Origin: Candidula unifasciata
Lineage: Eukaryota; Mollusca; Gastropoda; Stylommatophora; Geomitridae
DNA: 64,000 nt
Direction: 5' to 3'
Assembly (NCBI GenBank): GCA_905116865.2
Contig: CAJHNH020005011.1
Location: forward strand, 479,727-543,726
Shown: positions 11,408 through 24,499 of the stretch, piece after piece
Layout: each line of letters starts with the position of its first letter
Position numbering within the stretch: position 1 is the first letter of the stretch
Position numbers and translations under genes: made by a program
The notes under the pieces: model-generated
The model's input: only the letters and a program-made list of their open reading frames with translations
Databases searched by the model: none
Told to the model about the DNA's origin: nothing

Positions 11408-14063
11408 CTGTGTTTCTTCATCTCTACTGGTGTATTTGGAACTGTTACATGTGTTTCTTCATCTCTACTGATGTATTTGGAACTGTTACGTGTGTTTCTT
11501 CATCTCTACTGATGTATTTGGAACTGTTACGTGTGTTTCTTCATCTCTACTGGTGTATTTGGAACTGTTACTTGTGTTTCTTCATCTCTACTGGTGTATT
11601 TGGAACTGTTACTTGTGTTTCTTCATCTCTACTGGTGTATTTGGAACTGTTACATGTGTTTCTTCATCTCTACTGATATATTTGGAACTGTTACGTGTGT
11701 TTCTTCATCTCTACTGATGTATTTGGAACTGTTACATGTGTTTCTTCATCTCTACTGATATATTTGGAACTGTTACTTGTGTTTCTTCATCTCTACTGGT
11801 GTATTTGGAACTGTTACTTGTGTTTCTTCATCTCTACTGATGTATTTGGAACTGTTACATGTGTTTCTTCATCTCTACTGATATATTTGGAACTGTTACG
11901 TGTGTTTCTTCATCTCTACTGGTGTATTTGTAACTGTTACATGTGTTTCTTCATCTCTACTGATGTATTTGGAACTGTTACATGTGTTTCTTCATCTCTA
12001 CTGATGTATTTGGAACTGTTACATGTGTTTCTTCATCTCTACTGATATATTTGGAACTGTTACGTGTGTTTCTTCATCTCTACTGGTGAATTTGGAACTG
12101 TTACATGTGTTTCTTCATCTCTACTGATGTATTTGGAACTGTTACATGTGTTTCTTCATCTCTACTGGTGTATTTGGAACTGTTACACGTGTTTCTTCAT
12201 TTCTACTGGTGTATTTGGAACTGTTACTTGTATTTCTTCATCTCTACTGATGTATTTGGAACTGTTACTTGTATTTCTTCATCTCTACTGATGTATTTGG
12301 AACTGTTACTTGTATTTCTTCATCTCTACTGATGTATTTGGAACTGTTACTTGTATTTCTTCATCTCTACTTATGTATTTAGAACTGTTACATGTGTTTC
12401 TTCATCTCTACTGATATAATTGGAACTGTTACCTGTGTTTCTTCATCTCTACTGATATAATTGGAACTGTTACACGTGTTTCTTCATCTCTACTGATGTA
12501 TTTGGAACTGTTACTTGTGTTTCTTTAGCTCTACTGGTTTAATTGGAACAGTTACACGTGTTTCTTCATCACTACTGATAAAATTGGAACTGTTACAAGT
12601 GTTTCTTCATCTCTACTGATTTAATTGAAACAGTTACACATGTTTCTTCATCTCTACTGATATAATTGAAACTGTTACATGTGTTTCTTCATCTCTACTG
12701 ATATAATTGGAACAGTTACACGTGTTTCTTCATCACTACTGATAAAATTGGAACTGTTACAAATGTTTCTTCATCTCTACTGACATATTTGGAACTGTTA
12801 AAAGTGTTTCTTCATCTCTACTGATATAATTAGAACTGTTACATGTGTTTCTTCATCTCTACTGATATAATTGGAACTGTTACTTGAGTTTCTTTATCTC
12901 TACTGATTTAATTGGAACTGTTACATGTGTTTCTTCATCTCTACTGATTTAATTGGAACTGTTACATGTGTTTCTTCATCTCTACTGATATAATTGTAAC
13001 TGTTACATGTGTTTCTTCATCTCTACTGATATAATTGTAACTGTTACATGTGTTTCTTCATCTCTACTAATATATTTGGAATTGTGACTTGTGTTTCTTC
13101 ATCTCTACTGATATAATTGGAACTGTTAAATGTGATTCTTCATCTCTACTGATATAATTGGAACTGTTACATGTGTTTCTTCATCTCTACTGAAATAATT
13201 GGAACTGTTACTTGTGTTTCTTCATCTCTACTGATATAATTGGAACTGTTATAAGTGTTTCTTCATCTCTACTGATGTATTTGGAACTGTTACATGTGTT
13301 TCTTCATCTCTACTGATGTATTTGGAACTGTTACATGTGTTTCTTCATCTCTACTGATATAATTGGAACTGTTACATGTGTTTCTTCATCTCTACTGATA
13401 TAATTGGAACTGTTAAATGTGTTTCTTCATCTCTAGTGATATAATTGGAACTGTTACATGTGTTTCTTCATCTCTACTGATGTAATCGGAACTGTTAATG
13501 TGTTTCTTCATCTCTACTGATATAATTGGAACTGTTACATGTGTTTCTTCATCTCTATTGATATAATTGGAACTGTTACATGTGTTTCTTCTTCTCTACT
13601 GATATAATTGGAACTGTTACTTGTGTTTCTTAATCTCTACTGATATAATTGGAACTGTTAAAAGTGTTTCTTCATCTCTACTGATATAATTAGAACTGTT
13701 ACATGTGTTTCTTCATCTCTACTCATATAATTGGAACTGTTACATGTGTTTCTTCAACTCTACTGATAATAATTGGAACTGTTACCTGTGTTTCTTCATC
13801 TCTACTGATATAAATGGAACTGTTACATGTGTTTCTTCATCTCTACTGATATAATTGGAACTGTTACACGTGTTTCTTCATCTCTACTGACGTAATTGGA
13901 ACTGTTACATGTGTTTCTTCATCTCTACTGACAAAATTGGAACTGTTACATGTGTTTCTTCCGCTCTACTGACATAATTGGAACTGTTACATGTGTTTCT
14001 TCATCTCTACTGATATAATTGGAACTGTTACATGTGTTTCTTCATCTCTACTGACATAATTGG
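11408..14063 (+). repeat. 41-bp minisatellite (~65 copies) in intron 1
   Basis: The unit contains TTTCTTCATCTCTACTGAT and TTGGAACTGTTACATGTG, with a period of 41 bp. Units up to about 12390 mostly carry TGTATTTGG; those after about 12410 mostly carry TATAATTGG. The array is therefore two subfamilies side by side. The overlapping 75-116 codon open frames offset by 41 bp are artefacts of the repeat. Confidence 0.97.
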
Positions 14064-14254
14064 AACTGCCACTGCAGTATGGCTGTCGCTATTGTTTTTA
14101 CTGGAACCGTTATTTCTACGTTGTTTATTGTGTTGATTCTGTTTGTTACATCCTCAATGGTGTCGGGATGTTGTCTCTGCATTTGTCTGCTTGTTTTCCT
14201 GGCGTGGTTGTAAACGATGGGGGCAGTTGTAGACATGATATATTAGAAGCAGTA

Positions 14255-14308
<54 letters not shown>

Positions 14309-14787
14309 TATTCTGTCTGTCTGACTGTCTGTTATTCTGTCTGTCTGGCTGTCTGTTTATTTTCATGTCCGCCTGATTGATTTCTGTACACGAAAATGTT
14401 CAATTCAAATTTGTGAGTTTTACACACACAAAAAACGTTCGTTCTGAATGTCCATCTGTGTGTGTTCATATATATATATATATATATATACACACGCACA
14501 CGCAAACACACACACGCACACACACACGCACACGCAAACACACACACGAACACGCACACACACAATAAAACCTAAAATACACCCGTCTGTATGTGTGTCT
14601 GTCTGTATGTCTGTTTTACTGTCACAAAAACTGCTTAAAAGTCGTGACCAAAAGTGACGTGACATTTACACATGTCATTCTGGCTGTCATGTCTAAGTCA
14701 GCAGCGCGTTTTGTAACTGTCAGCTTTCAATTTGTAACACTGTTATAGCAATGTGCTATTGGACTTGCAAGTGCAGTCAGAACCAAT
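14064..14787. other. Intron 1 spacer with CTGT and TA/CA microsatellites
   Basis: A (CTGT)n tract lies at about 14255-14365 and a (TA)n to (CA)n tract at about 14468-14565. The rest is unique. The open frames across the microsatellites have simple-repeat composition and are not genes. Confidence 0.8.
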
Positions 14788-17700
14788 AAGACACAGAAAC
14801 AATAAAAGTCACAACCAATAAGACACAGAAACTATAAAAGTCACAACCAATAAGACACAGAAACAATAAAAGTCACAACCAATAAGACACAGAAACAATA
14901 AAAGTCACAACCAATAAGACACAGCAACAATGAAAGTCACAACCAATAAGACACAGAAACAAGAAAAGGCACAACCAATAAGACACAGCAACAATAAAAG
15001 TCACAACCAATAAGACACAGCAACAATGAAAGTCACAACCTATAAGACACAGCAACAATAAAAGTCAGAACCTATAAGACACAGCAACAATAAAAGTCAG
15101 AACCTATAAGACACAGCAACAATAAAAGTCACAACCTATAAGACACAGCAACAATAAAAGTCACAACCTATAAGACACAGAAACAATAAAAGTCACAACC
15201 AATAAGACACAGCAACAATAAAAGTCAGAACCTATAAGACACAGCAACAATAAAAGTCAGAACCTATATGACACAGCAACAATAATAGTCAGAACCTATA
15301 AGACACAGCAACAATAAAAGTCACAACCAATAAGACACAGAAACAATAAAAGTCAGAACCTATAAGACACAGCAACAATAAAAGTCACAACCAATAAGAC
15401 ACAGCAACAATAAAAGTCAGAACCTATAAGACACAGCAACAATAAAAGTCAGAACCTATAAGACACAGCAACAATAAAAGTCAGAACCTATAAGACACAG
15501 CAACAATAAAAGTCAGAACCTATAAGACACAGCAACAATAAAAGTCAGAACCTATAAGACACAGCAACAATAAAAGTCAGAACCTATAAGACACAGCAAC
15601 AATAAAAGTCAGAACCAATAAGACACAGCAACAATAAAAGTCAGAACCAATAAGACACAGCAACAATAAAAGTCAGAAAGTCAGAACCAAAGTAAGACAC
15701 AGCAACAATAAAAGTCAGAACCAATAAGACACAGCAACAATAAAAGCAACAATAAAAGTCAGAACCAATAAGACACAGCAACAATAAAAGTCAGAACCAA
15801 TAAGACACAGCAACAATAAAAGTCAGAACCTATAAGACACAGCAACAATGAAAGTCACAACCAATAAGACACAGCAACAATAAAAGTCAGAACCAATAAG
15901 ACACAGCAACAATGAAAGTCAGAACCAATAAGACACAGCAACAATGAAAGTCAGAACCAATAAGACACAGCAACAATAAAAGTCAGAACCAATAAGACAC
16001 AGCAACAATAAAAGTCAGAACCTATAAGACACAGCAACAATAAAAGTCAGAACCTATAAGACACAGCAACAATAAAAGTCAGAACCTATAAGACACAGCA
16101 ACAATAAAAGTCAGAACCTATAAGACACAGCAACAATAAAAGTCAGAACCTATAAGACACAGCAACAATAAAAGTCAGAACCAATAAGACACAGCAACAA
16201 TAAAAGTCAGAACCTATAAGACACAGCAACAATAAAAGTCAGAACCTATAAGACACAGCAACAATAAAAGTCAGAACCTATAAGACACAGCAACAATAAA
16301 AGTCAGAACCTATAAGACACAGCAACAATAAAAGTCAGAACCAATAAGACACAGCAACAATAAAAGTCAGAACCAATAAGACACAGCAACAATAAAAGTC
16401 AGAACCTATAAGACACAGCAACAATAAAAGTCAGAACCAATAAGACACAGCAACAATAAAAGTCAGAACCATAAGACACAGCAACAATAAAAGTCAGAAC
16501 CTATAAGACACAGCAACAATAAAAGTCAGAACCAATAAGACACAGCAACAATAAAAGTCAGAACCTATAAGACACAGCAACAATAAAAGTCAGAACCAAT
16601 AAGACACAGCAACAATAAAAGAGTCAGAACCAATAAGACACAGCAACAATAAAAGTCAGAACCAATAAGAACAGCAACAATAAGACACAGACACAGCAAC
16701 AATAAAAGTCAGAACCTATAAGACACAGCAACAATAAAAGTCAGAACCTATAAGACACAGCAACAATGAAAGTCAGAACCTATAAGACACAGCAACAATA
16801 AAAGTCAGAACCAATAAGACACAGCAACAATAAAAGTCAGAACCAATAAGACACAGCAACAAACAATAAAAGTCAGAACCTATAAGACACAGCAACAATA
16901 AAAGTCAGAACCTAATAAGACACAGCAACAATAAAAGTCAGAACCTATAAGACACAGCAACAATAAAAGTCAGAACCTATAAGACACAGCAACAATAAAA
17001 GTCAGAACCTATAAGACACAGCAACAATAAAAGTCAGAACCTATAAGACACAGCAACAATAAAAGTCAGAACCTATAAAGACACAGCAACAATAAAAAGT
17101 CAGAACCAATAAGACACAGCAACAATAAAAGTCAGAACCTATAAGACACAGCAACAATAAAAGTCAGAACCTATAAGACACAGCAACAATAAAAGTCAGA
17201 ACCTATAAGAACAATAACAGCAACAATAAAAGTCAGAACCTATAAGACACAGCAACAATAAAAGTCAGAACCTATAAGACACAGCAACAATAAAAGTCAG
17301 AACCTATAAGACACAGCAACAATAAAAGTCAGAACCTATAAGACACAGCAACAATAAAAGTCAGAACCTATAAGACACAGCAACAATAAAAGTCAGAACC
17401 TATAAGACACAGCAACAATAAAAGTCAGAACCTATAAGACACAGCAACAATAAAAGTCAGAACCTATAAGACACAGCAACAATAAAAGTCAGAACCTATA
17501 AGACACAGCAACAATAAAAGTCAGAACCTATAAGACACAGCAACAATAAAAGTCAGAACCTATAAGACACAGCAACAATAAAAGTCAGAACATAAGACAC
17601 AGCAACAATAAAAGTCAGAACCTATAAGACACAGCAACAATAAAAGTCAGAACCTATAAGACCACAGCAACAATAAAAGTCAGAACCTATAAGACACAGC

Positions 17701-20700
17701 AACAATAAAAGTCAGAACCTATAAGACACAGCAACAATAAAAGTCAGAACCAATAAGACACAGCAACAATAAAAGTCAGAACCTATAAGACACAGCAACA
17801 ATAAAAGTCAGAACCTATAAGACACAGCAACAATAAAAGTCAGAACCTATAAGACACAGCAACAATAAAAGTCAGAACCTATAAGACACAGCAACAATAA
17901 AAGTCAGAACCAATAAGACACAGCAACAACAATAAAAGTCAGAACCAATAAGACACAGCAACAATAAAAGTCAGAACCTATAAGACACAGCAACAATAAA
18001 AGTCAGAACCTATAAGACACAGCAACAATAAAAGTCAGAACCTATAAGACACAGCAACAATAAAAGTCAGAACCTATAAGACACAGCAACAATAAAAGTC
18101 AGAACCAATAAGACACAGCAACAATAAAAGTCAGAACCTATAAGACACAGCAACAATAAAAGTCAGAACCTATAAGACACAGCAACAATAAAAGTCAGAA
18201 CCTATAAGACACAGCAACAATAAAAGTCAGAACCTATAAGACACAGCAACAATAAAAGTCAGAACCAACAATAAGACACAGCAAACAATAAAAGTCAGAA
18301 CCTATAAGACACAGCAACAATAAAAGTCAGAACCTATAAGACACAGCAACAATAAAAGTCAGAACCTATAAGACACAGCAACAATAAAAGTCAGAACCTA
18401 TAAGACACAGCAACAATAAAAGTCAGAACCTATAAGACACAGCAACAATAAAAGTCAGAACCTATAAGACACAGCAACAATAAAAGTCAGAACCTATAAG
18501 ACACAGCAACAATAAAAGTCAGAACCTATAAGACACAGCAACAATAAAAGTCAGAACCTATAAGACACAGCAACAATAAAAGTCAGAACCTATAAGACAC
18601 AGCAACAATAAAAGTCAGAACCTATAAGACACAGCAACAATAAAAGTCAGAACCAACATAAGACACAGCAACAATACCTAAAGTCAGAACCAATAAGACA
18701 CAGCACAGCAACAATAAAAGTCAGAACCTATAAGACACAGCAACAATAAAAGTCAGAACCACATAAGACACAGCAACAATAAAAAAGTCAGAACCTATAA
18801 GACACAGCAACAATAAAAGTCAGAACCTATAAGACACAGCAACAATAAAAGTCAGAACCTATAAGACACAGCAACAATAAAAGTCAGAACCTATAAGACA
18901 CAGCAACAATAAAAGTCAGAACCTATAAGACACAGCAACAATAAAAGTCAGAACCTATAAGACACAGCAACAATAAAAGTCAGAACCTATAAAGACACAG
19001 CAACAATAAAAGTCAGAACCTATAAGACACAGCAACAATAAAAGTCAGAACCTATAAGACACAGCAACAATAAAAGTCAGAACCAATAAGACACAGCAAC
19101 AATAAAAGTCAGAACCATAAGACACAGCAACAATAAAAGTCAGAACCAAAGACACAGCAACAATAAAAAGTCAGAACCAATAAGACACAGCAACAATAAA
19201 AGTCAGAACCTATAAGACACAGCAACAATAAAAGTCAGAACCTATAAGACACAGCAACAATAAAAGTCAGAACCTATAAGACACAGCAACAATGAAAGTC
19301 AGAACCAATAAGACACAGCAACAATAAAAGTCAGAACCAATAAGACACAGCAACAATAAAAGTCAAATAAGTCAGAACCAATAGAGACACAGCAACAATA
19401 AAAGTCAGAACCTATAAGACACAGCAACAATAAAAGTCAGAACCTATAAGACACAGCAACAATAAAAGTCAGAACCATAAGAGACACAGCAACAATAAAA
19501 GTCAGAACCAATAAGACACAGCAACAATAAAAGTCAGAACCAATAAGACACAGCAACAATAAAAGTCAGAACCAATAAGACACAGCAACAATAAAAGTCA
19601 GAACCAATAAGACACAGCAACAATAAAGTCAGAACCAATAAGACACAGCAACAATGAAAGTCACACCAATAAGACACAGCAACAATAAAAGTCAGAACCA
19701 ATAAGACACAGCAACAATGAAAGTCAGAACCAATAATAAGACACAGCAACAATAAAAGTCAGAACCAATAAGACACAGCAACAATGAAAGTCAGAAAGAC
19801 ACAGCAACAATAAAGTCACAACCAATAAGACACAGCAACAATAAAAGTCAGAACCAATAAGACACAGCAACAATAAAAGTCAGAACCAATAAGACACAGC
19901 AACAATAAAAGTCAGAACCAATAAGACACAGCAACAATGAAAGTCAATAACCAATAAGACACAGCAACAATAAAGTCAGAACATAAGACACAGCAACAAT
20001 AAAAGTCAGAACCTATAAGACACAGCAACAATAAAAGTCAGAACCTATAAGACACAGCAACAATAAAAGTCAGAACCAATAAGACACAGCAACAATAAAA
20101 GTCAGAACCAATAAGACACAGCAACAATAAAAGTCAGAACCTATAAGACACAGCAAACAATAAACACAGCAACAATAAAAGTCAGAACCTAAGACACAGC
20201 AACAATAAAAGTCACAACCAATAAGACACAGCAACAATAAAAGTCAGAACCTATAAGACACAGCAACAATAAAAGTCAGAACCTATAAGACACAGCAACA
20301 ATGAAAGTCAGAACTAACAAGACACAGCAACAATAAAAGTCAGAACCTATAAGACACAGCAACAATAAAAGTTAGAGCCAATAAGACACAGCAACAATAA
20401 AAGTCAGAACCTATAAGACACAGCAACAATAAAAGTCAGAACCAATAAGACACAGCAACAATAAAAGTCAGAACCTATAAGACACAGCAACAATAAAAGT
20501 CAGAACCAATAAGACACAGCAACAATAAAAGTCAGAACCTATAAGACACAGCAACAATAAAAGTCAGAACCTATAAGACACAGCAACAATGAAAGTCAGA
20601 ACCAATAAGACACAGCAACAATAAAAGTCAGAACCTATAAGACACAGCAACAATAAAAGTCAGAACCAATAAGACACAGCAACAATGAAAGTCAGAACCA

Positions 20701-23145
20701 ATAAGACACAGCAACAATGAAAGTCAGAACCAATAAGACACAGCAACAATAATGTCAAACCTATCAGAACCAATAAGACACAGCAACAATGAAAGTCAGA
20801 ACCTATAAGACACAGCAACAATGAAAGTCAGAACCAATAAGACACAGCAACAATAAAAGTCAGAACCAATAAGACACAGCAACAATGAAAGTCACAACCT
20901 ATAAGACACAGCAACAATGAAAGTCACAACCAATAAGACACAGCAACAATGAAAGTCAGAACCTATAAGACACAGCAACAATGAAAGTCAGAACCTATAA
21001 GACACAGCAACAATGAAAGTCAGAACCTATAAGACACAGCAACAATGAAAGTCACAACCAATAAGACACAGCAACAATAAAAGTCAGAACCATAAGACAC
21101 AGCAACAATGAAAGAACCAATAAGACACCTAGACAACAACAAAAGTCAGAACCAATAAGACACAGCAACAATGAAAGTCAGAACCAATAAGACACAGCAA
21201 CAATGAAAGTCAGACACCAACAATAAAGTCAGAACCAATAAGACACAGCAACAATGAAAGTCAGAACCAATAAGACACAGCAACAATGAAAGTCACAACC
21301 AATAAGACACAGCAACAATGAAAGTCAGAACCAATAAGACACAGCAACAATGAAAGTCAGAACCTATAAGACACAGCAACAATAAAAGTCAGAACCAATA
21401 AGACACAGCAACAATAAAAGTCAGAACCAATAAGACACAGCAACAATAAAAGTCAGAACCAATAAGACACAGCAACAATAAAAGTCAGAACCAATAAGAC
21501 ACAGCAACAATAAAAGTCAGAACCAATAAGACACAGCAACAATAAAAGTCAGAACCAATAAGACACAGCAACAATAAAAGTCACAACCAATAAGACACAG
21601 CAACAATGAAAGTCAGAACCAATAAGACACAGCAACAATAAAAGTCAGAACCAATAAGACACAGCAACAATAAAAGTCAGAACCAATAAGACACAGCAAC
21701 AATGAAAGTCACAACCAATAAGACACAGCAACAATGAAAGTCAGAACCAATAAGACACAGCAACAATAAAAGTCAGAACCAATAAGACACAGCAACAATA
21801 AAAGTCAGAACCAATAAGACACAGCAACAATAAAAGTCAGAACCAATAAGACACAGCAACAATAAAAGTCAGAACCAACATAAAGACACAGCAACAATAA
21901 AAGTCAGAACCAATATAGACACAGCAACAATAAAAGTCAGAACCAATAAGACACAGCAACAATGAAAGTCAGAACAAAGACACAATAAGACACAGCAACA
22001 ATGAAAAAGTCAGAACCAATAAGACACAGCAACAATCAAAAGTCAGAACAGAACCATAAGACACAGCAACAATGAAAGTCAGAACCTATAAGACACAGCA
22101 ACAATAAAAGTCAGAACCTATAAGACACAGCAACAATAAAAGTCAGAACTTATAAGACACAGCAACAATAAAAGTCACAACCAATAAGACACAGCAACAA
22201 TAAAAGTCAGAACCTATAAGACACAGAAACAATAAAAGTCAGAACCTATAAGACACAGCAACAATAAAAGTCAGAACCTATAAGACACAGCAACAATAAA
22301 AGTCACAACCAATAAGACACAGCAACAATGAAAGTCAGAACCTATAAGACACAGCAACAATAAATGTCAGAACCTATAAGACACAGCAACAATAAAAGTC
22401 AGAACCTATAAGACACAGCAACAATAAAAGTCAGAACCTATAAGACACAGCAACAATGAAAGTCAGAACCTATAAGACACAGCAACAATGAAAGTCAGAA
22501 CCAATAAGACACAGCAACAATGACAGTCAGAACCTATAAGACACAGCAACAATAAAAGTCAGAACCTATAAGACACAGCAACAATAAAAGTCAGAACCTT
22601 TAAGACACAGCAACAATGACAGTCAGAACCAATAAGACACAGCAACAATAAAAGTCAGAACCTATAAGACACAGCAACAATAAAAGTCAGAACCTATAAG
22701 ACACAGCAACAATAAAAGTCAGAACCTATAAGACACAGCAACAATAAAAGTCACAACCAATAAGACACAGCAACAATAAAAGTCAGAACCTATAAGACAC
22801 AGCAACAATAAAAGTCAGAACCTATAAGACACAGCAACAATGAAAGTCAGAACCAATAAGACACAGCAACAATGAAAGTCACAACCAATAAGACACAGCA
22901 ACAATAAAAGTGAGAACCTATAAGACACAGCAACAATGAAAGTCAGAACCTATAAGACACAGCAACAATAAAAGTCACAACCAATAAGACACAGCAACAA
23001 TGAAAGTCAGAACCAATAAGACACAGCAACAATGAAAGTCAGAACCTATAAGACACAGCAACAATAAAAGTCACAACCAATAAGACACAGCAACAATAAA
23101 TTTCAGAACCTATAAGACACAGCAACAATGAAAGTCAGAACCTAT
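14788..23145 (+). repeat. 32-bp minisatellite, ~260 copies, 8.4 kb, in intron 1
   Basis: The unit contains AATAAGACACAGCAACAATA followed by AAAGTCAGAACC(A/T). Variants are CCAATAAG or CCTATAAG, AATAAAAG or AATGAAAG, and GTCAG or GTCAC. Units are contiguous with no spacers. Between about 15670 and 22080, and most densely from 16450, there are many irregular units with inserted or missing bases or fused partial units. The flanks are regular. Confidence 0.97.
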
Positions 23146-23640
23146 ATTGTGTGTTTGTGTGCGTGTATACATAGGCATCCACGTGTGTGAGTTCATGTAT
23201 GTGTATATATGAATGTGTATGTAAGTATGTGTATGGATGGGTGTTTGTGTATGTATAAGTTCGTGTGTATATATAGGTTTTCGTGTACAACTGTTACGTG
23301 TGAGTGTTTGTGCATAAATAGCTAAGTATAAGTGTGTGTATGTAGGAACGTCTCTGTATTTATTGTTATTTGTATATGTTTGAGCACTTATGTATGTATG
23401 TGTGTATGGGTATGCAGGGGTGTTTATACGTTTGTGTATGTATTATATGAGTCTAAGTCTATGTATGTGTACGCATGAGAGTGCATGCATGTATGTGAAT
23501 ATATGAGCATGAGTGCATGTGTGTTTGAATAAGAGACATGTATCGATGTTTGTGTCTGTGTGTGTGTATGCATGTATGTATTTATGCGTGTGTTATATTA
23601 TACTATGTATGTATTTATGCAAGTATGCATTTGCCATCCA
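23146..23640 (+). repeat. TG/TATG-rich low-complexity tract
   Basis: Irregular GTGTATGTATG-type sequence with no fixed period and no gene, lying between the 32-bp array and unique DNA. Confidence 0.85.
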
Positions 23641-24499
23641 TGCGTTGGTGCTTTTTCTCAACAATTAGATGCGGCGGCACACGCTAGAAACAGCCACGCG
23701 AACATATAATTTCACCAAAGGACGATAGCTAACTGCTTTAGCAGGGAATAGTGTAATACTTTAGTTTCCTAGATGATAATCAAGGCAATGGTTGCAGCGA
23801 CCAAGTTTAAAATGCCCAGACAATCTCCAGCAGAGACAATTTTCCCTTTCAGAAATAGCAAATCAGTGTTTAGAAGAGCAGAACGTAGGCTGAATCTGTG
23901 CTCCAGAATGTGTAACCCTTTAAATATTAAGATCGTTCGTTCGTCTCCTGTCTTACTTCCCTCTCCCGTATTCATTTATCTGTCCATATACTTACTTTCC
24001 TGTCATTCCTCACTCCCTCTCTGTCTGTCTCTCTCTCTCTCTGTGTCTCTAACTCTCTCCATCTCTTCCCGTACACATGTCGTGATCTCACCGACTGCCA
24101 CATCTATGGACCACACTGACGATGTATGTACGTACAGAAACAGCATATCCTTGGGCTCCCGCGGAAACAGTTGGCGCGGGCTGTCTGCTGCAGAAAGACT
24201 GACCCGCCTGTTGTTGATCTCAGGGGAATATCGAACAGTCTATTGAAATTGTCCCTCCTGGTGTTAGACCGGGACATCAATGGATGTCGGGCGGTGCCAA
24301 GAGTTTGGCGACGTAGGGAAGGGACCGAGGGGGCAGGGGGGTTGTTGGGGTCACTGGCACACAAGTTCAGTATTCCAACAAGAAAACACATCTATTTAAT
24401 CGTCGCTAATATCCAGTACCTTGTGGCGATAGCAGTGGGAGATCACGCAGCTGCACAATTTAGTGTCTCCAACATCATGTATCAGTTCGGTTGATGACA
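23641..24499. other. Unique intronic sequence with a fragment of a dispersed repeat
   Basis: It contains two weak + strand open frames (23773-24246 and 24126-24494) that overlap minus-strand frames and show no domain I recognise. At 23905-23946 the words TGTAACCCTTTAAATATTAA and GTTCGTTCGTC match the 3' end of the repeat also found at 45846-45931 (minus) and 61100-61190 (plus). A CT-rich patch lies at 24005-24062. I call no gene here. Confidence 0.5.
23905..23946 (+). repeat. Truncated 3' end of a dispersed repeat with TTCG tail (family 2)
   Basis: This is the short end of a family defined by three copies: a 3' end with GTAACCCTTT (or close), an A/T-rich stretch and a (TTCG)n tail. The copy here keeps only about 40 bp. 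Other copies: 45846-45931 (minus) and 61100-61190 (plus). Confidence 0.45.

Noticed and set aside
14788..23145. A CRISPR-like array of 32-bp direct repeats
   Set aside because: Units are contiguous with no unique spacers and no cas genes, in a eukaryotic context. It is a minisatellite.
23773..24494. Two + strand frames of 157 and 122 codons in unique sequence
   Set aside because: They overlap each other and minus frames, show no recognised domain or splice context, and include part of a dispersed repeat.
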